A stretch of DNA of 64,000 nt from contig CAZVJY010000006.1 of assembly GCA_964626685.1 (NCBI GenBank), positions 81,391 to 145,390 on the forward strand, written 5' to 3'. Each line of letters begins with the position of its first letter. Position 1 is the first letter of the stretch. The DNA comes from RGEC01 sp964626685. Its GTDB lineage: Bacteria; Bacteroidota; Bacteroidia; NS11-12g; UBA955. The translations under genes were made by a program, and so were the position numbers. Below the pieces are notes generated by a model. The model was not told the DNA's origin and did not search any database. It was given only the letters and a program-made list of their open reading frames with translations. This document shows, piece by piece, positions 25,878 to 34,231 of the stretch.

Positions 25878-27026
25878 TTATTGTTTTCTGAAAATTGCTC
25901 TGTAAATATAGTCGGCATCTTTTTGACCGCCACCGCAAAAGATTTCAGAGTCCAGTATTAACCCCAATTTATCCTGAAAGTATTTTGTGTTCTCCTCATT
26001 TTCAGCTGAGAATAAGGAGCAGGTTAAATAAATCAGTTTGCCATTCGGTTTAAGAAAGGCAGCTGCATTGGTAACAATACTGCGCTGTTTCTCCGCATAC
26101 CTCATTAGTTCTGATTCTGAAAATACATGCAGCATCTCCGGAGTTCTTCTCCATGTTCCGCTACCGCTGCATGGTACATCGCAGATGAGGATATCAAAAA
26201 CAGGTTTGGAAATAACCATTGTATCGTCAAATACCAGTTTTTGAACGGGGCGGGATAAATCGGCTGTGCCACAAAATGGGCGGGCTTTGCCTTCTGCTGA
26301 AAATCGCATCACTGCATTGTGCACCATCTGGGATCGGGTGTCAGAAATGTAAATCGTAGCACTTGGACTGGCTTCCGAGGCCAGCATGGCTTTTCCGCCT
26401 GCACCGCAGCAAGTATCCCAGATCAGTTCAGCGTCTGATAGGATATTTTCACTGATGGATTCCTGGCTACTCAGATCCTGTATTCTGCACCATCCTTTGA
26501 TAATCACTTCATCGAGTTTTGCGTTTTCGCATTTTAAAACAAACTGTCCGTGCTCCTCAAACTCGGTAGCATTTTTATTCAAATAGGCAATTAAATCCTC
26601 TCGAAATGGCGGGTTGATTTTTACCCAAACGGGTGCCTTACGACCGAACCATTGATTGATGTCTTTAATACAGAGTTTATTGGAAAGTAAAGCTGAAAAA
26701 GGTTTATAAGGATTCCATTCTTCGCCTGTCAGGGAATCAAATTCTAAGGCTTTTTTGGTTGAATGTTTGCCGGAAAAAATATCCGGTAGCAGTTCGGTGA
26801 GCTTTTCATTGTCAGGTTCTAGCCGAATCAAACCCAGTAGCAATCGCTGCTCTAAACTCAGATTGTTATTGATTTTTCCAAGTTTCCAGTAGCCGTAAAA
26901 AACATCCCGGTAGAATTTTCGGTCTTTGCTACCAAACTGTTTATGTTGTCTGAATACCTCCTGCAGCCACAAATGGAAAGGCTGTTTAAATGAAAAACCA
27001 GCAATCAGGTCCGCTGCAATTCGCAA
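25878..27026 (-). CDS. RsmB/NOP2-family RNA m5C methyltransferase
   Basis: This 382-residue SAM-dependent cytosine-5 RNA methyltransferase has an N-terminal helical part (about 1-120, NusB-like in position) and a Rossmann domain with WDTCCGAGGKAML (about 203-215), the motif IV Cys in DVPCSGSGTW (C286) and the catalytic motif VI Cys in YLTCSLF (C336). Two Cys residues are what this family uses. The probable target is 16S rRNA, but the exact base cannot be read. It is followed downstream on the same strand by nothing before the convergent fabH. Confidence 0.9.
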   Translation of the reverse strand: MRIAADLIAGFSFKQPFHLWLQEVFRQHKQFGSKDRKFYRDVFYGYWKLGKINNNLSLEQRLLLGLIRLEPDNEKLTELLPDIFSGKHSTKKALEFDSLTGEEWNPYKPFSALLSNKLCIKDINQWFGRKAPVWVKINPPFREDLIAYLNKNATEFEEHGQFVLKCENAKLDEVIIKGWCRIQDLSSQESISENILSDAELIWDTCCGAGGKAMLASEASPSATIYISDTRSQMVHNAVMRFSAEGKARPFCGTADLSRPVQKLVFDDTMVISKPVFDILICDVPCSGSGTWRRTPEMLHVFSESELMRYAEKQRSIVTNAAAFLKPNGKLIYLTCSLFSAENEENTKYFQDKLGLILDSEIFCGGGQKDADYIYRAIFRKQ

Positions 27027-27043
27027 TCTGTTTTTGAGTGTAT

Positions 27044-28147
27044 TCAGGGTTCTATTTCCTCCCGGATACCGTCAGACAAACGAATAAAATGCAATCCGAA
27101 GTTGACCACCTCTTTGTTGAATTTTTTGAGGTGTATATGGTTTATAAAGCCCCTGTAATCCATATTCACTGAATTGTTTACAAAAGAATCTCCAAAAGCC
27201 ATGAGGCCGAAGCCTAAATACGTAGCCTGGTCATAACCGATATACGCATATTTGCTTGGATCACTGAAATAGGTTGCGTAGTATAGGTCTTCAAATTCAA
27301 CAGAAGCAGTATCTCCCGGTGTATTTACAGTAACCTCAGGATATAAGATGTGCGGCTCATTTTTGTTTACAATAGTTCTGAAGGTTCCATGCCAGTCATG
27401 GTGTGCTATAATCCAGCTTTGCTTTTTGTTTTTAATGAGTTTTTCCAGTTCCGGTTTTATACTAATTTTCTCTATGGTGTTAAAAATTACAAAACTGTCG
27501 GGCCTGTTGATTGGGCTTGATAACTTGCCGTTGTTGATGGTAATGAATTTTATTTGTGTAAAACCAAGTTGCTTTGCCGCATTTTTTATTCGAGCGGCAT
27601 CTTTTTTTGAATCAGCACTTGCATCTGAAATGATGTAGAACCGATGTTTGGGATATATTTTTATGGCTTTTTCAAAGGCTGCACGAATCCTAATACTGTC
27701 AGGGGTGAAAAAGTTGATCAGTCCGTTGCCCTGGAAAGCAGGTTTATAGTATTTCAGCGGAGAAACTACTGTAATCCCCTTTGTTTGACCGTATTTTTCC
27801 ACCATAGCCAGCTTTTCCGGATATACAGGGCCTATAATTAGGTTGGTGTTGTCCAAAGACCCACTTTGAAGCAGGGTTTCCAAGGCGAAACTGTCTTTTT
27901 CGCTGTCGTAAACAGAAATTTCTGCTTTTAAACCTTCTTCTACCAGTTTTTTTGCACCCATGGCGAAACCCTGGTAATAATCAAGCATGGCTTCGCCCAC
28001 AGCGGTGTGATTGCCTGTTGATTTAAACGGTAAAACCAAGGCTATTTTGTATGTTTTTTTATGATGGTTTTGTGCAAATAGATATTGCGCCGAAAACAAC
28101 GGCAATACAAAAAATAGGATATGGCAATACCATTTTCTCATTCCCAT
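27044..28147 (-). CDS. periplasmic-binding-fold protein (type 1, LivK-like)
   Basis: This 367-residue exported protein has a signal peptide (about 1-25, ending FAQ) and a type 1 periplasmic binding fold, with IALVLPFKSTGN near the start, DYYQGFAMGAKKL and NLIIGPVYPEKL. It resembles the ABC-type amino acid binding component of Bacteroidota proteins that carry LysM repeats, but no LysM is seen here and no permease gene is near. A transport role is therefore unproven. Its start overlaps the end of guaA by 10 bases. Confidence 0.78.
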   Translation of the reverse strand: MGMRKWYCHILFFVLPLFSAQYLFAQNHHKKTYKIALVLPFKSTGNHTAVGEAMLDYYQGFAMGAKKLVEEGLKAEISVYDSEKDSFALETLLQSGSLDNTNLIIGPVYPEKLAMVEKYGQTKGITVVSPLKYYKPAFQGNGLINFFTPDSIRIRAAFEKAIKIYPKHRFYIISDASADSKKDAARIKNAAKQLGFTQIKFITINNGKLSSPINRPDSFVIFNTIEKISIKPELEKLIKNKKQSWIIAHHDWHGTFRTIVNKNEPHILYPEVTVNTPGDTASVEFEDLYYATYFSDPSKYAYIGYDQATYLGFGLMAFGDSFVNNSVNMDYRGFINHIHLKKFNKEVVNFGLHFIRLSDGIREEIEP

Positions 28148-29670
28148 TCAATAGTAGCAGGCGGTTTGGAGCTAATGTCATAAACCACCCTGTTGATGCC
28201 TTTTACACGGTTGATGATGCTGTTGCTTATGTCGGCAAGTACTTCGTATGGAATATGAACCCAATCGGCGGTCATTCCGTCTGTGCTGCTTACAGCCCTG
28301 AGTGCCACAACCTGTTCGTAGGTACGCTCGTCACCCATAACACCTACGCTTTGTATTGGCAGCAGAATGGTTCCGGCTTGCCAGATCTGGTCATACCAGC
28401 CATATTCTTTGAGTTTTTCAAGATAGATGGCGTCGGCTTCCTGCAGCAGTTTTACTTTATCTTCTGTGATATCGCCAATAATACGTATACCCAAACCGGG
28501 GCCTGGGAAGGGATGGCGGTTTAAAATTTCAGAAGGCAGATTCAGTGCTTTACCTACACGGCGAACTTCATCTTTAAAAAGGGAACGCAAAGGTTCTACA
28601 ATGCCCAGATGCAGCGATTCGGGCAATCCACCTACGTTATGGTGGCTTTTGATGGTAGCACTGGGTCCTTTCACGCTGACGCTCTCAATTACATCCGGAT
28701 AGATGGTGCCCTGGGCGAGCCATTTGGCATCCTGTATCTTTTTGGATTCATCCTGAAACACCTCAACAAACACCCTGCCAATGATTTTCCGCTTGGTCTC
28801 CGGATCCGAAACACCGGTCAGTTCGCCGTAAAATCTTTGTGAGGCATCAATTCCATGTATATTCAGGTTTAGTTGTTCGTAAGCCTTGAGAACTTCATCG
28901 TATTCATTTTTTCTCAGCAGTCCATTGTTGATGAATATACAGTGCAGCTTGGGTCCGATTGCTTTGTGGAGCAGCAGGGCTGCTACAGAACTATCCACAC
29001 CACCGCTCAGGCCGAGTATTACAGTGTCGTTTCCAACCTGATCACGGATTTTCTGAACCGTTTCATCAATAAAATGTCCCGGAGTCCAATCACCGCTGCA
29101 TTCGCAGATGTTGAAGAGAAAATTTGATAACAGGGCAGAACCTTCTGTGCTATGGTATACTTCCGGATGAAACTGAATGCCGTATGCCTGCGGATAGGCG
29201 CCAAGCCTGAAGGCTGCAACAGGAATAGATGCTGTTGTTCCAATGATGGTGCTGCCTTCGGGTACCTTGAGGATGCTGTCGCTATGACTCATCCACACCT
29301 GGCTTTCGTATTGCAAACCTTCTAGCAGTTGATTGGGCTCGCCTGTTTGAATTAGCATGGCACGACCATACTCACGGTGGGCTGATTTCCCTACTTCTCC
29401 GCCCATCTTTTTTGCCATTAGCTGAGCACCGTAGCAAACACCCAGGGTGGGAGCATGGTTTAATATTGAAGTCAGGTCTATATCGGGAGCATCTGTCTCA
29501 TTAACAGAACTGGGACTGCCTGAAAGGACAATACCTTTGATGTGAGGGCCCGGCTGGGGGTAATGATTGAAGGGGTGGATTTCACAGTATACATTCAGTT
29601 CGCGAATGCGTCGGGCAATCAGTTGTGTGTATTGAGAGCCAAAGTCTAGTATGAGGATGGTGTCAGTCAT
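28138..29670 (-). CDS. guaA: GuaA, GMP synthase (glutamine-hydrolysing)
   Basis: GuaA converts XMP to GMP using ATP and glutamine. The 510 residues contain a class I glutaminase domain (C79 in GVCYG; H168 and E170 in FHPE), an ATP pyrophosphatase domain with the P-loop LSGGVDSS, and the C-terminal dimerisation part ending in KPPATIEWE. Length is normal for the two-domain form. It starts a run that continues with the binding-fold protein and RsmB-like gene on the minus strand. Confidence 0.97.
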   Translation of the reverse strand: MTDTILILDFGSQYTQLIARRIRELNVYCEIHPFNHYPQPGPHIKGIVLSGSPSSVNETDAPDIDLTSILNHAPTLGVCYGAQLMAKKMGGEVGKSAHREYGRAMLIQTGEPNQLLEGLQYESQVWMSHSDSILKVPEGSTIIGTTASIPVAAFRLGAYPQAYGIQFHPEVYHSTEGSALLSNFLFNICECSGDWTPGHFIDETVQKIRDQVGNDTVILGLSGGVDSSVAALLLHKAIGPKLHCIFINNGLLRKNEYDEVLKAYEQLNLNIHGIDASQRFYGELTGVSDPETKRKIIGRVFVEVFQDESKKIQDAKWLAQGTIYPDVIESVSVKGPSATIKSHHNVGGLPESLHLGIVEPLRSLFKDEVRRVGKALNLPSEILNRHPFPGPGLGIRIIGDITEDKVKLLQEADAIYLEKLKEYGWYDQIWQAGTILLPIQSVGVMGDERTYEQVVALRAVSSTDGMTADWVHIPYEVLADISNSIINRVKGINRVVYDISSKPPATIEWE

Positions 29671-29728
29671 CGGCGATACTGCGAAATTACAGCAATTAAG
29701 GCGGAGCGCCCTAACTTGATTTATAAAT

Positions 29729-30331
29729 TTATGGAAAAAGACTAATCTGCGATTTCAGCAGGCTGAATGTTTTGCGGTGGTGGACTGTAGCTCCAAGACG
29801 GGATATGGCTTCGCGGTGTTTTTCTGTAGGGTATCCTGCATTTTTCTCCCACCCAAATTCCGGAAATTCATGGTGTAACTTTTCCATCATTTCATCCCTG
29901 TGGGTTTTAGCCAGAATGCTGGCAGCGGCTATAGAGACAAATCGTGAATCTCCTTTAATCATTGTGGTGTAGGGTATACTGCCAAACGGTTTGAAACGGT
30001 TTCCATCTACCAGTATGTGCAAAGGCGGTGTTTTCAATCCTTCAAGTGCCCTGTGCATCGCCAAAATACTTGCATTAAGTATGTTTATTGCATCAATTTC
30101 CTCCGGAGTACAAAGCGCTACTTGCCAGCACACAGCTGCATTTTCTATGATGGGCCGGAGTACATCGCGGTGCTTTTTGGAAACCTGCTTGCTATCATTT
30201 AACAAAGGATGGTGAAAATCAGGTGGAAGAATTACAGCTGCGGCAACCACAGGTCCTGCCAGGCAGCCCCTTCCAGCTTCATCGGTGCCTGCTTCCGGGT
30301 AAAGTCCGCTGTGATTGGAAATCAAGGACAT
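29729..30331 (-). CDS. rnhB: RnhB, ribonuclease HII
   Basis: RNase HII nicks DNA at ribonucleotides and degrades RNA-DNA hybrids. The 200 residues show the motif GTDEAGRGCLAGPV (acidic D17 and E18), VDGN (about 110) and SIAAASILAKTHRDE (about 133-147), with the expected length. It follows the glycosyltransferase gene by 1 base on the minus strand and ends 58 bases before guaA starts. Confidence 0.96.
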   Translation of the reverse strand: MSLISNHSGLYPEAGTDEAGRGCLAGPVVAAAVILPPDFHHPLLNDSKQVSKKHRDVLRPIIENAAVCWQVALCTPEEIDAINILNASILAMHRALEGLKTPPLHILVDGNRFKPFGSIPYTTMIKGDSRFVSIAAASILAKTHRDEMMEKLHHEFPEFGWEKNAGYPTEKHREAISRLGATVHHRKTFSLLKSQISLFP

Positions 30332-30332
30332 A

Positions 30333-31094
30333 TTAGCGAAATTTTAATCCTATGGCCAGGCGATATTTTTGAAAAACTTCACTTGCCTGGTACCGGCAAA
30401 TCTGAAAGCCGGCTATACCATCCAAAAAGCCTTTTTTAAGCAGATAATTTTTAATGTACTTGAAGATAGGGCTTAAAAGCATTTTAAAAATTAGCCACAG
30501 CATTGGTTTTTGTGTGAACTGGGTTGCAGCAATTTGAGCAAATTTATCTGTCTGCCTGACCATTGCCTCATGGGTAGGGTAGGTGTTATGCAAAATATCA
30601 CCCGGCAGGTGCGCCGCAGTCAATCCCTTGTTTAACTCAAACCGGTCGTGGGGATTGGTGCCAGTCCATGAACCACAGTCTTTTTTCCAAAGGCGCAATT
30701 TGGTGTCAGGATACCATCCGCAGGTTTTGATAGGTTTTCCGCAGTAAAAATTCAGTCGATTCATACTGTAGCCATCTATGTTTCCTGGGAAATCATGTTC
30801 TTTCAGGGATTTGATGCTGAGAAGTAAGGTCGAATCCGGTTTTTCATCCGCATCCAGGCTCAGAATCCAATGATGTGAAGCGAGGTCTTTGGCCCTGTTT
30901 TTTTGCTGAATATGGCCATCGAAAGCGTGTTGCTCAAATCGAACACCTTTTTCTATGCAGATTTGCCCGGTATTGTCTGTAGAGAAACTGTCCAGTACCA
31001 CAATTTCATCGGCCACAGATCTTACTGAATCTATGCAAGCGCCAATGTTTTTTTCTTCGTTTCGGGTGATAATGACCACAGACAGCGGTGTCAT
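30333..31094 (-). CDS. family 2 glycosyltransferase (WaaE/KdtX-like)
   Basis: This 253-residue GT-A glycosyltransferase begins with LSVVIITRNEEKNIGAC and has the metal-binding DxD-type segment LSLDADEKP (about 78-86). The Asn-rich and Trp-rich middle (RLWKKDCGSWTGTNPHDRFEL) is like the WaaE/KdtX enzymes that add glucose to lipopolysaccharide core, so a cell-envelope role is likely. The start at 31094 (MTPLSVVI) is preferred because the sequence before it is not conserved-looking and would add 22 odd residues. Confidence 0.85.
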   Translation of the reverse strand: MTPLSVVIITRNEEKNIGACIDSVRSVADEIVVLDSFSTDNTGQICIEKGVRFEQHAFDGHIQQKNRAKDLASHHWILSLDADEKPDSTLLLSIKSLKEHDFPGNIDGYSMNRLNFYCGKPIKTCGWYPDTKLRLWKKDCGSWTGTNPHDRFELNKGLTAAHLPGDILHNTYPTHEAMVRQTDKFAQIAATQFTQKPMLWLIFKMLLSPIFKYIKNYLLKKGFLDGIAGFQICRYQASEVFQKYRLAIGLKFR

Positions 31095-31124
31095 GCGGCA
31101 AAGAAAAGGGATTTTACAGGTAAA

Positions 31125-31158
31125 ACACAAAAAAGGCGGCATTGAAATCGATGCCGCC
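31125..31158 (-). terminator. terminator of the YceI gene
   Basis: On the minus strand the hairpin GGCGGCAT-cgatttca-ATGCCGCC (31135-31158) is followed by TTTTTTGTGTTTT. Confidence 0.85.
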
Positions 31159-31180
31159 ATGAATTCAATCGTTATTTTGA

Positions 31181-31732
31181 TTAAGATTGCTTGATTAACT
31201 GAACTTCGCAGATGATTTTTACCTCATCGGAAACCAGAAGTCCACCAGCTTCCAATGGAGCATTCCAGGTCAGCCCCCAGTCTTTTCTGCTGATTTTGCC
31301 TTCCAGGTTAAAACCGGCTTTGGTATTTCCCCAAGGATCTTTGGCAATGCCTTCAAAGGCAACTTTTAATTGTACTGGTTTGATTTCACCTTTGATTTCC
31401 AGTTCGCCATTCATGAGGTAATTGCCTGAGGCATCTTCTTCTAGCCCGGTGCTTCGGAACGAGAGTGTGGGATATTTTTCAGCATCGAAGAAATCTGCAC
31501 TCAGCAAGTGACCATCGCGCTGGGTATCACCGGTATGAATGGAGTTAATTTCAGCCGAAAACTGAATAGCAGCCTTACCGAAGTCATCGCCCTGCGTTTC
31601 AACGCTGGCGTTAAATTTTGTAAAACTGCCTGTTACAGTTGAAATCATGAGATGTTTAATCTTGAATTGAACGTGGGAGTGACTGTTGTCAATGGCCCAT
31701 GTGGTTTTTGTGGAGCTTGCTTGTTCTGTCAT
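31181..31732 (-). CDS. YceI family lipid-binding protein
   Basis: This 183-residue YceI protein has the lipocalin-like beta-barrel fold known to bind polyprenyl or long-chain lipids. It shows WAIDNSHSHVQFKIKHLMIS at the start and SFRSTGLEEDASGNYLMNGELEIKGE in the middle. No signal peptide is present, so it is predicted to be cytoplasmic, unlike E. coli YceI. It has a textbook promoter and its own terminator, so it is a single-gene unit. Confidence 0.92.
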   Translation of the reverse strand: MTEQASSTKTTWAIDNSHSHVQFKIKHLMISTVTGSFTKFNASVETQGDDFGKAAIQFSAEINSIHTGDTQRDGHLLSADFFDAEKYPTLSFRSTGLEEDASGNYLMNGELEIKGEIKPVQLKVAFEGIAKDPWGNTKAGFNLEGKISRKDWGLTWNAPLEAGGLLVSDEVKIICEVQLIKQS

Positions 31733-31751
31733 TGCGTTAAAATTTAGACCG

Positions 31752-31782
31752 CAAAGATAAGTTAAGAAATTTGTTTAAACAA
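31752..31782 (-). promoter_or_regulatory. promoter of the YceI gene (TTG-N20-TATCTTTG)
   Basis: On the minus strand TTG (31782-31780), 20 bases, then TATCTTTG (31759-31752), the full Bacteroidota pattern; the ATG follows 19 bases later. Confidence 0.65.
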
Positions 31783-31877
31783 ATAAAATGATTTAAATTG
31801 GTTGTAAGTATGATTTGCTTACAAAAAACTTCGGTTTGATGGAATGAACCCAAAATGCGTGTTAATTCGCGGTAGAG

Positions 31878-33032
31878 ATGGAAACTTCTTTGAATCTGAC
31901 ATCCAAAATGCCTGGTACGGGCACGACGATTTTTTCAGTTATGTCGGCACTGGCAAATGAACACGGGGCTGTCAACCTAGCGCAGGGCTTTCCTGATTTT
32001 AGCTGTCCTGAAGAACTCATTAACCGCGTAGATTATCAAATGCGGCAGGGGAGAAATCAGTATGCGCCTATGCCGGGCGTGCCGGAGTTAAGAAAAAAGA
32101 TATCGGAGAAAACACTGAAATGCTACGGAACAGAATACGACTGGCAAAGCGAAATTACGGTGGTAGGTGGAGCTACACTCGCCCTTTTCTGTGCCATTAG
32201 TGCTGTTGTTAAGGAAAACGATGAGGTGATTATTATTGAACCTGCTTATGACAGCTATATTCCCGCCATTACATTGAACGGCGGTAAGCCGGTTTTCAGC
32301 AAACTCAAGTATCCCAATTATCAAATAGACTGGCAGGAAATTAAAAAACTGATCAATTTCCGTACCCGTGCCATCATGATTAACTCGCCCCACAATCCTT
32401 GCGGAACCGTTATGTCGGCGGAGGATATGAGGCAGCTTGAGCGGCTCACAGAGAATACAGATATTGTGGTTATCAGCGATGAGGTTTATGAGCATATTCT
32501 GTTTGACGGGCTGAAACACCAGAGCGCATGCATGTTTCCGGGCCTGGCATCACGCAGTTTTATAGTTTCTTCCTTTGGGAAAACCTATCACAATACGGGC
32601 TGGAAGATGGGATATGTGCTGGCTCCGGAAAAACTGACCGCAGAATTCAGAAAAATATACCAGTATGTTGCATTCAGTACCAGTACACCTGTTCAATATG
32701 CCTATGCCGATTTTTTGGACAACGATGGTCATTACCTGGCGCTGTCTTCTTTCTACCAGCAAAAACGCGATTATTTTCGTGATCTGGTAAGAGAATCGCG
32801 GTTTAAAATACTTTCGTGTTCAGGATCCTATTTTCAATTGCTGGGTTACGATAAGATAAGCAAAGAGCATGATTACGATTTTGCGGTGAGGCTCACGAAA
32901 GAGGAGAAAATTGCCGGTGTTCCGGTAAGTGTTTTTTACCACGATAAGACGGATAACAGAGTGCTGCGTTTCTGTTTTGCAAAAAATGAAGATACCCTAA
33001 AAAAGGCCGCAGAAATTTTATGCAGACTTTAA
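31878..33032 (+). CDS. methionine-type (YbdL-like) PLP aminotransferase
   Basis: This 384-residue fold type I aminotransferase has NLAQGFPDF (about 33-41), NSPHNPCGTV (about 169-178), SDEVYEH and the PLP-binding K235 in SSFGKTYHNTGWK. The N-terminus and GFPDF match the YbdL/glutamine transaminase K group, which favours 2-oxo-4-methylthiobutanoate with glutamine or another amino donor. It overlaps the nitrilase gene by 13 bases, a pairing that fits methionine salvage (see finding). Confidence 0.9.
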   Translation: METSLNLTSKMPGTGTTIFSVMSALANEHGAVNLAQGFPDFSCPEELINRVDYQMRQGRNQYAPMPGVPELRKKISEKTLKCYGTEYDWQSEITVVGGATLALFCAISAVVKENDEVIIIEPAYDSYIPAITLNGGKPVFSKLKYPNYQIDWQEIKKLINFRTRAIMINSPHNPCGTVMSAEDMRQLERLTENTDIVVISDEVYEHILFDGLKHQSACMFPGLASRSFIVSSFGKTYHNTGWKMGYVLAPEKLTAEFRKIYQYVAFSTSTPVQYAYADFLDNDGHYLALSSFYQQKRDYFRDLVRESRFKILSCSGSYFQLLGYDKISKEHDYDFAVRLTKEEKIAGVPVSVFYHDKTDNRVLRFCFAKNEDTLKKAAEILCRL

Positions 33033-33787
33033 ATATACGGGCGGTACAGTCGGATATTGTTTGGGAAAATCCGAAAGAAAATCTTGAAAAACTATCCGCT
33101 TTGCTAAAGAATGCCCAAAAAGACGAACTGGTGGTTTTACCGGAAATGTTTGCTACCGGATTCAGCATGAATACAGAGAAAACAGCCCAGTCCATGAATG
33201 GAGAAATTGTGTCATGGATGAAGGAAAATAGCTTTGATAAAATGGTCTGCGGCACGGTAGCAATTGAAGAAGATGGAAAATACTACAACCGTTTTATCGC
33301 GAGTTACGGAGGTGAAATTGTATGCCAGTATGATAAACGACATTTATTCAGCTATGCAGGAGAAGATAAATATTTCACACCGGGTAAGACTGCTGCAGTG
33401 TTTGACTTTCAAGGCTGGAAGATAAAGCCATTGATTTGCTATGACCTGCGTTTTCCCGTTTGGTGCCGAAACAAAGAGCAAGCAGATTTAATGCTGTTCT
33501 GCGCAAACTGGCCTGAAGTAAGAATTCAGGCATGGAAAGCCTTGCTGACGGCAAGAGCAATCGAGAATCAGTGTTACGTGCTGGGTGTAAACAGGGTAGG
33601 TGCTGATGGTAAATACAAGCAGCATAACGGTCAAACCCAGCTTAATGATCCTAGTGGTATTATTTTAAGCCCAAATGCTGATGTCGAGGCTTGTTATAGG
33701 CTATCAGCACAGAAAGCGACTATTGAATCAGTCAGGAATGAATTTCCATTTCTGACTGATTCTGATACATTTCAAATTACAGTGTAA
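33020..33787 (+). CDS. omega-amidase-type nitrilase (YafV/Nit2-like)
   Basis: This 255-residue nitrilase-fold enzyme shows the Glu-Lys-Cys triad: E42 in VVLPEMFATGFS, K106 in YDKRHLFSYAGE and C140 in PLICYDLRFPVW. FATGFSMN is typical of omega-amidases of the YafV type, which hydrolyse 2-oxoglutaramate, the product of glutamine transamination. The gene begins inside the end of the aminotransferase gene, so the two are translationally coupled. Confidence 0.92.
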   Translation: MQTLNIRAVQSDIVWENPKENLEKLSALLKNAQKDELVVLPEMFATGFSMNTEKTAQSMNGEIVSWMKENSFDKMVCGTVAIEEDGKYYNRFIASYGGEIVCQYDKRHLFSYAGEDKYFTPGKTAAVFDFQGWKIKPLICYDLRFPVWCRNKEQADLMLFCANWPEVRIQAWKALLTARAIENQCYVLGVNRVGADGKYKQHNGQTQLNDPSGIILSPNADVEACYRLSAQKATIESVRNEFPFLTDSDTFQITV

Positions 33788-33802
33788 GAAATTGTGCCAC
33801 AA

Positions 33803-34021
33803 TTACTGGTAATCGTAAAGCAAGTCACAAAGCTTAACATCCAGTATAGAACACACTTTTTTCATGCGATCAACTGTCATTTTTTCTGGCATTTTTTCAC
33901 ACAGAGAATACGATTGTTGGGTGATGTGCAGTTTTTTTGCAATGTACTCCTGACTAAATCCCCGCGTTGCGCGAATGGATCTTATTTTTTCAGAAAGAGT
34001 AGGCTTGTTGCTTGCTTTCAT
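33803..34021 (-). CDS. XRE-family helix-turn-helix regulator
   Basis: This 72-residue protein is a single Cro/C1-type DNA-binding domain (IRSIRATRGFSQEYIAKKLHITQQSYSLCE, about 13-42). There is no effector domain. It lies convergent to the nitrilase gene and has no other neighbour on its strand. Two copies of TCACAATAC lie 25 bases apart upstream, which could be its own operators. The regulated process is unknown. Confidence 0.85.
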   Translation of the reverse strand: MKASNKPTLSEKIRSIRATRGFSQEYIAKKLHITQQSYSLCEKMPEKMTVDRMKKVCSILDVKLCDLLYDYQ

Positions 34022-34051
34022 TATTTTTTATTTTGCGTTGCAAAGTAAATA

Positions 34052-34085
34052 TCACAATACAAGTTCAGATAGTACTTCACAATAC
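34052..34085. repeat. direct repeat TCACAATAC x2 upstream of the XRE gene
   Basis: TCACAATAC is at 34052-34060 and again at 34077-34085, 25 bases apart. The repeat sits 31-64 bases upstream of the regulator's start codon. It is a candidate operator. The rest of the 34022-34231 gap is AT-rich, with no gene seen. Confidence 0.4.
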
Positions 34086-34231
34086 TTTATTGTTTAGTTT
34101 AGATTTGTCTAATTAAAAGTATGAAAACCAATCACGTAAAAGGTTTTATAGTGAAATCTTATACGAATATAGCGTGTTAATTTAATAATCCAAAACCAGC
34201 TTAAATGATAAATGTCACTTTAAAATAAAGG

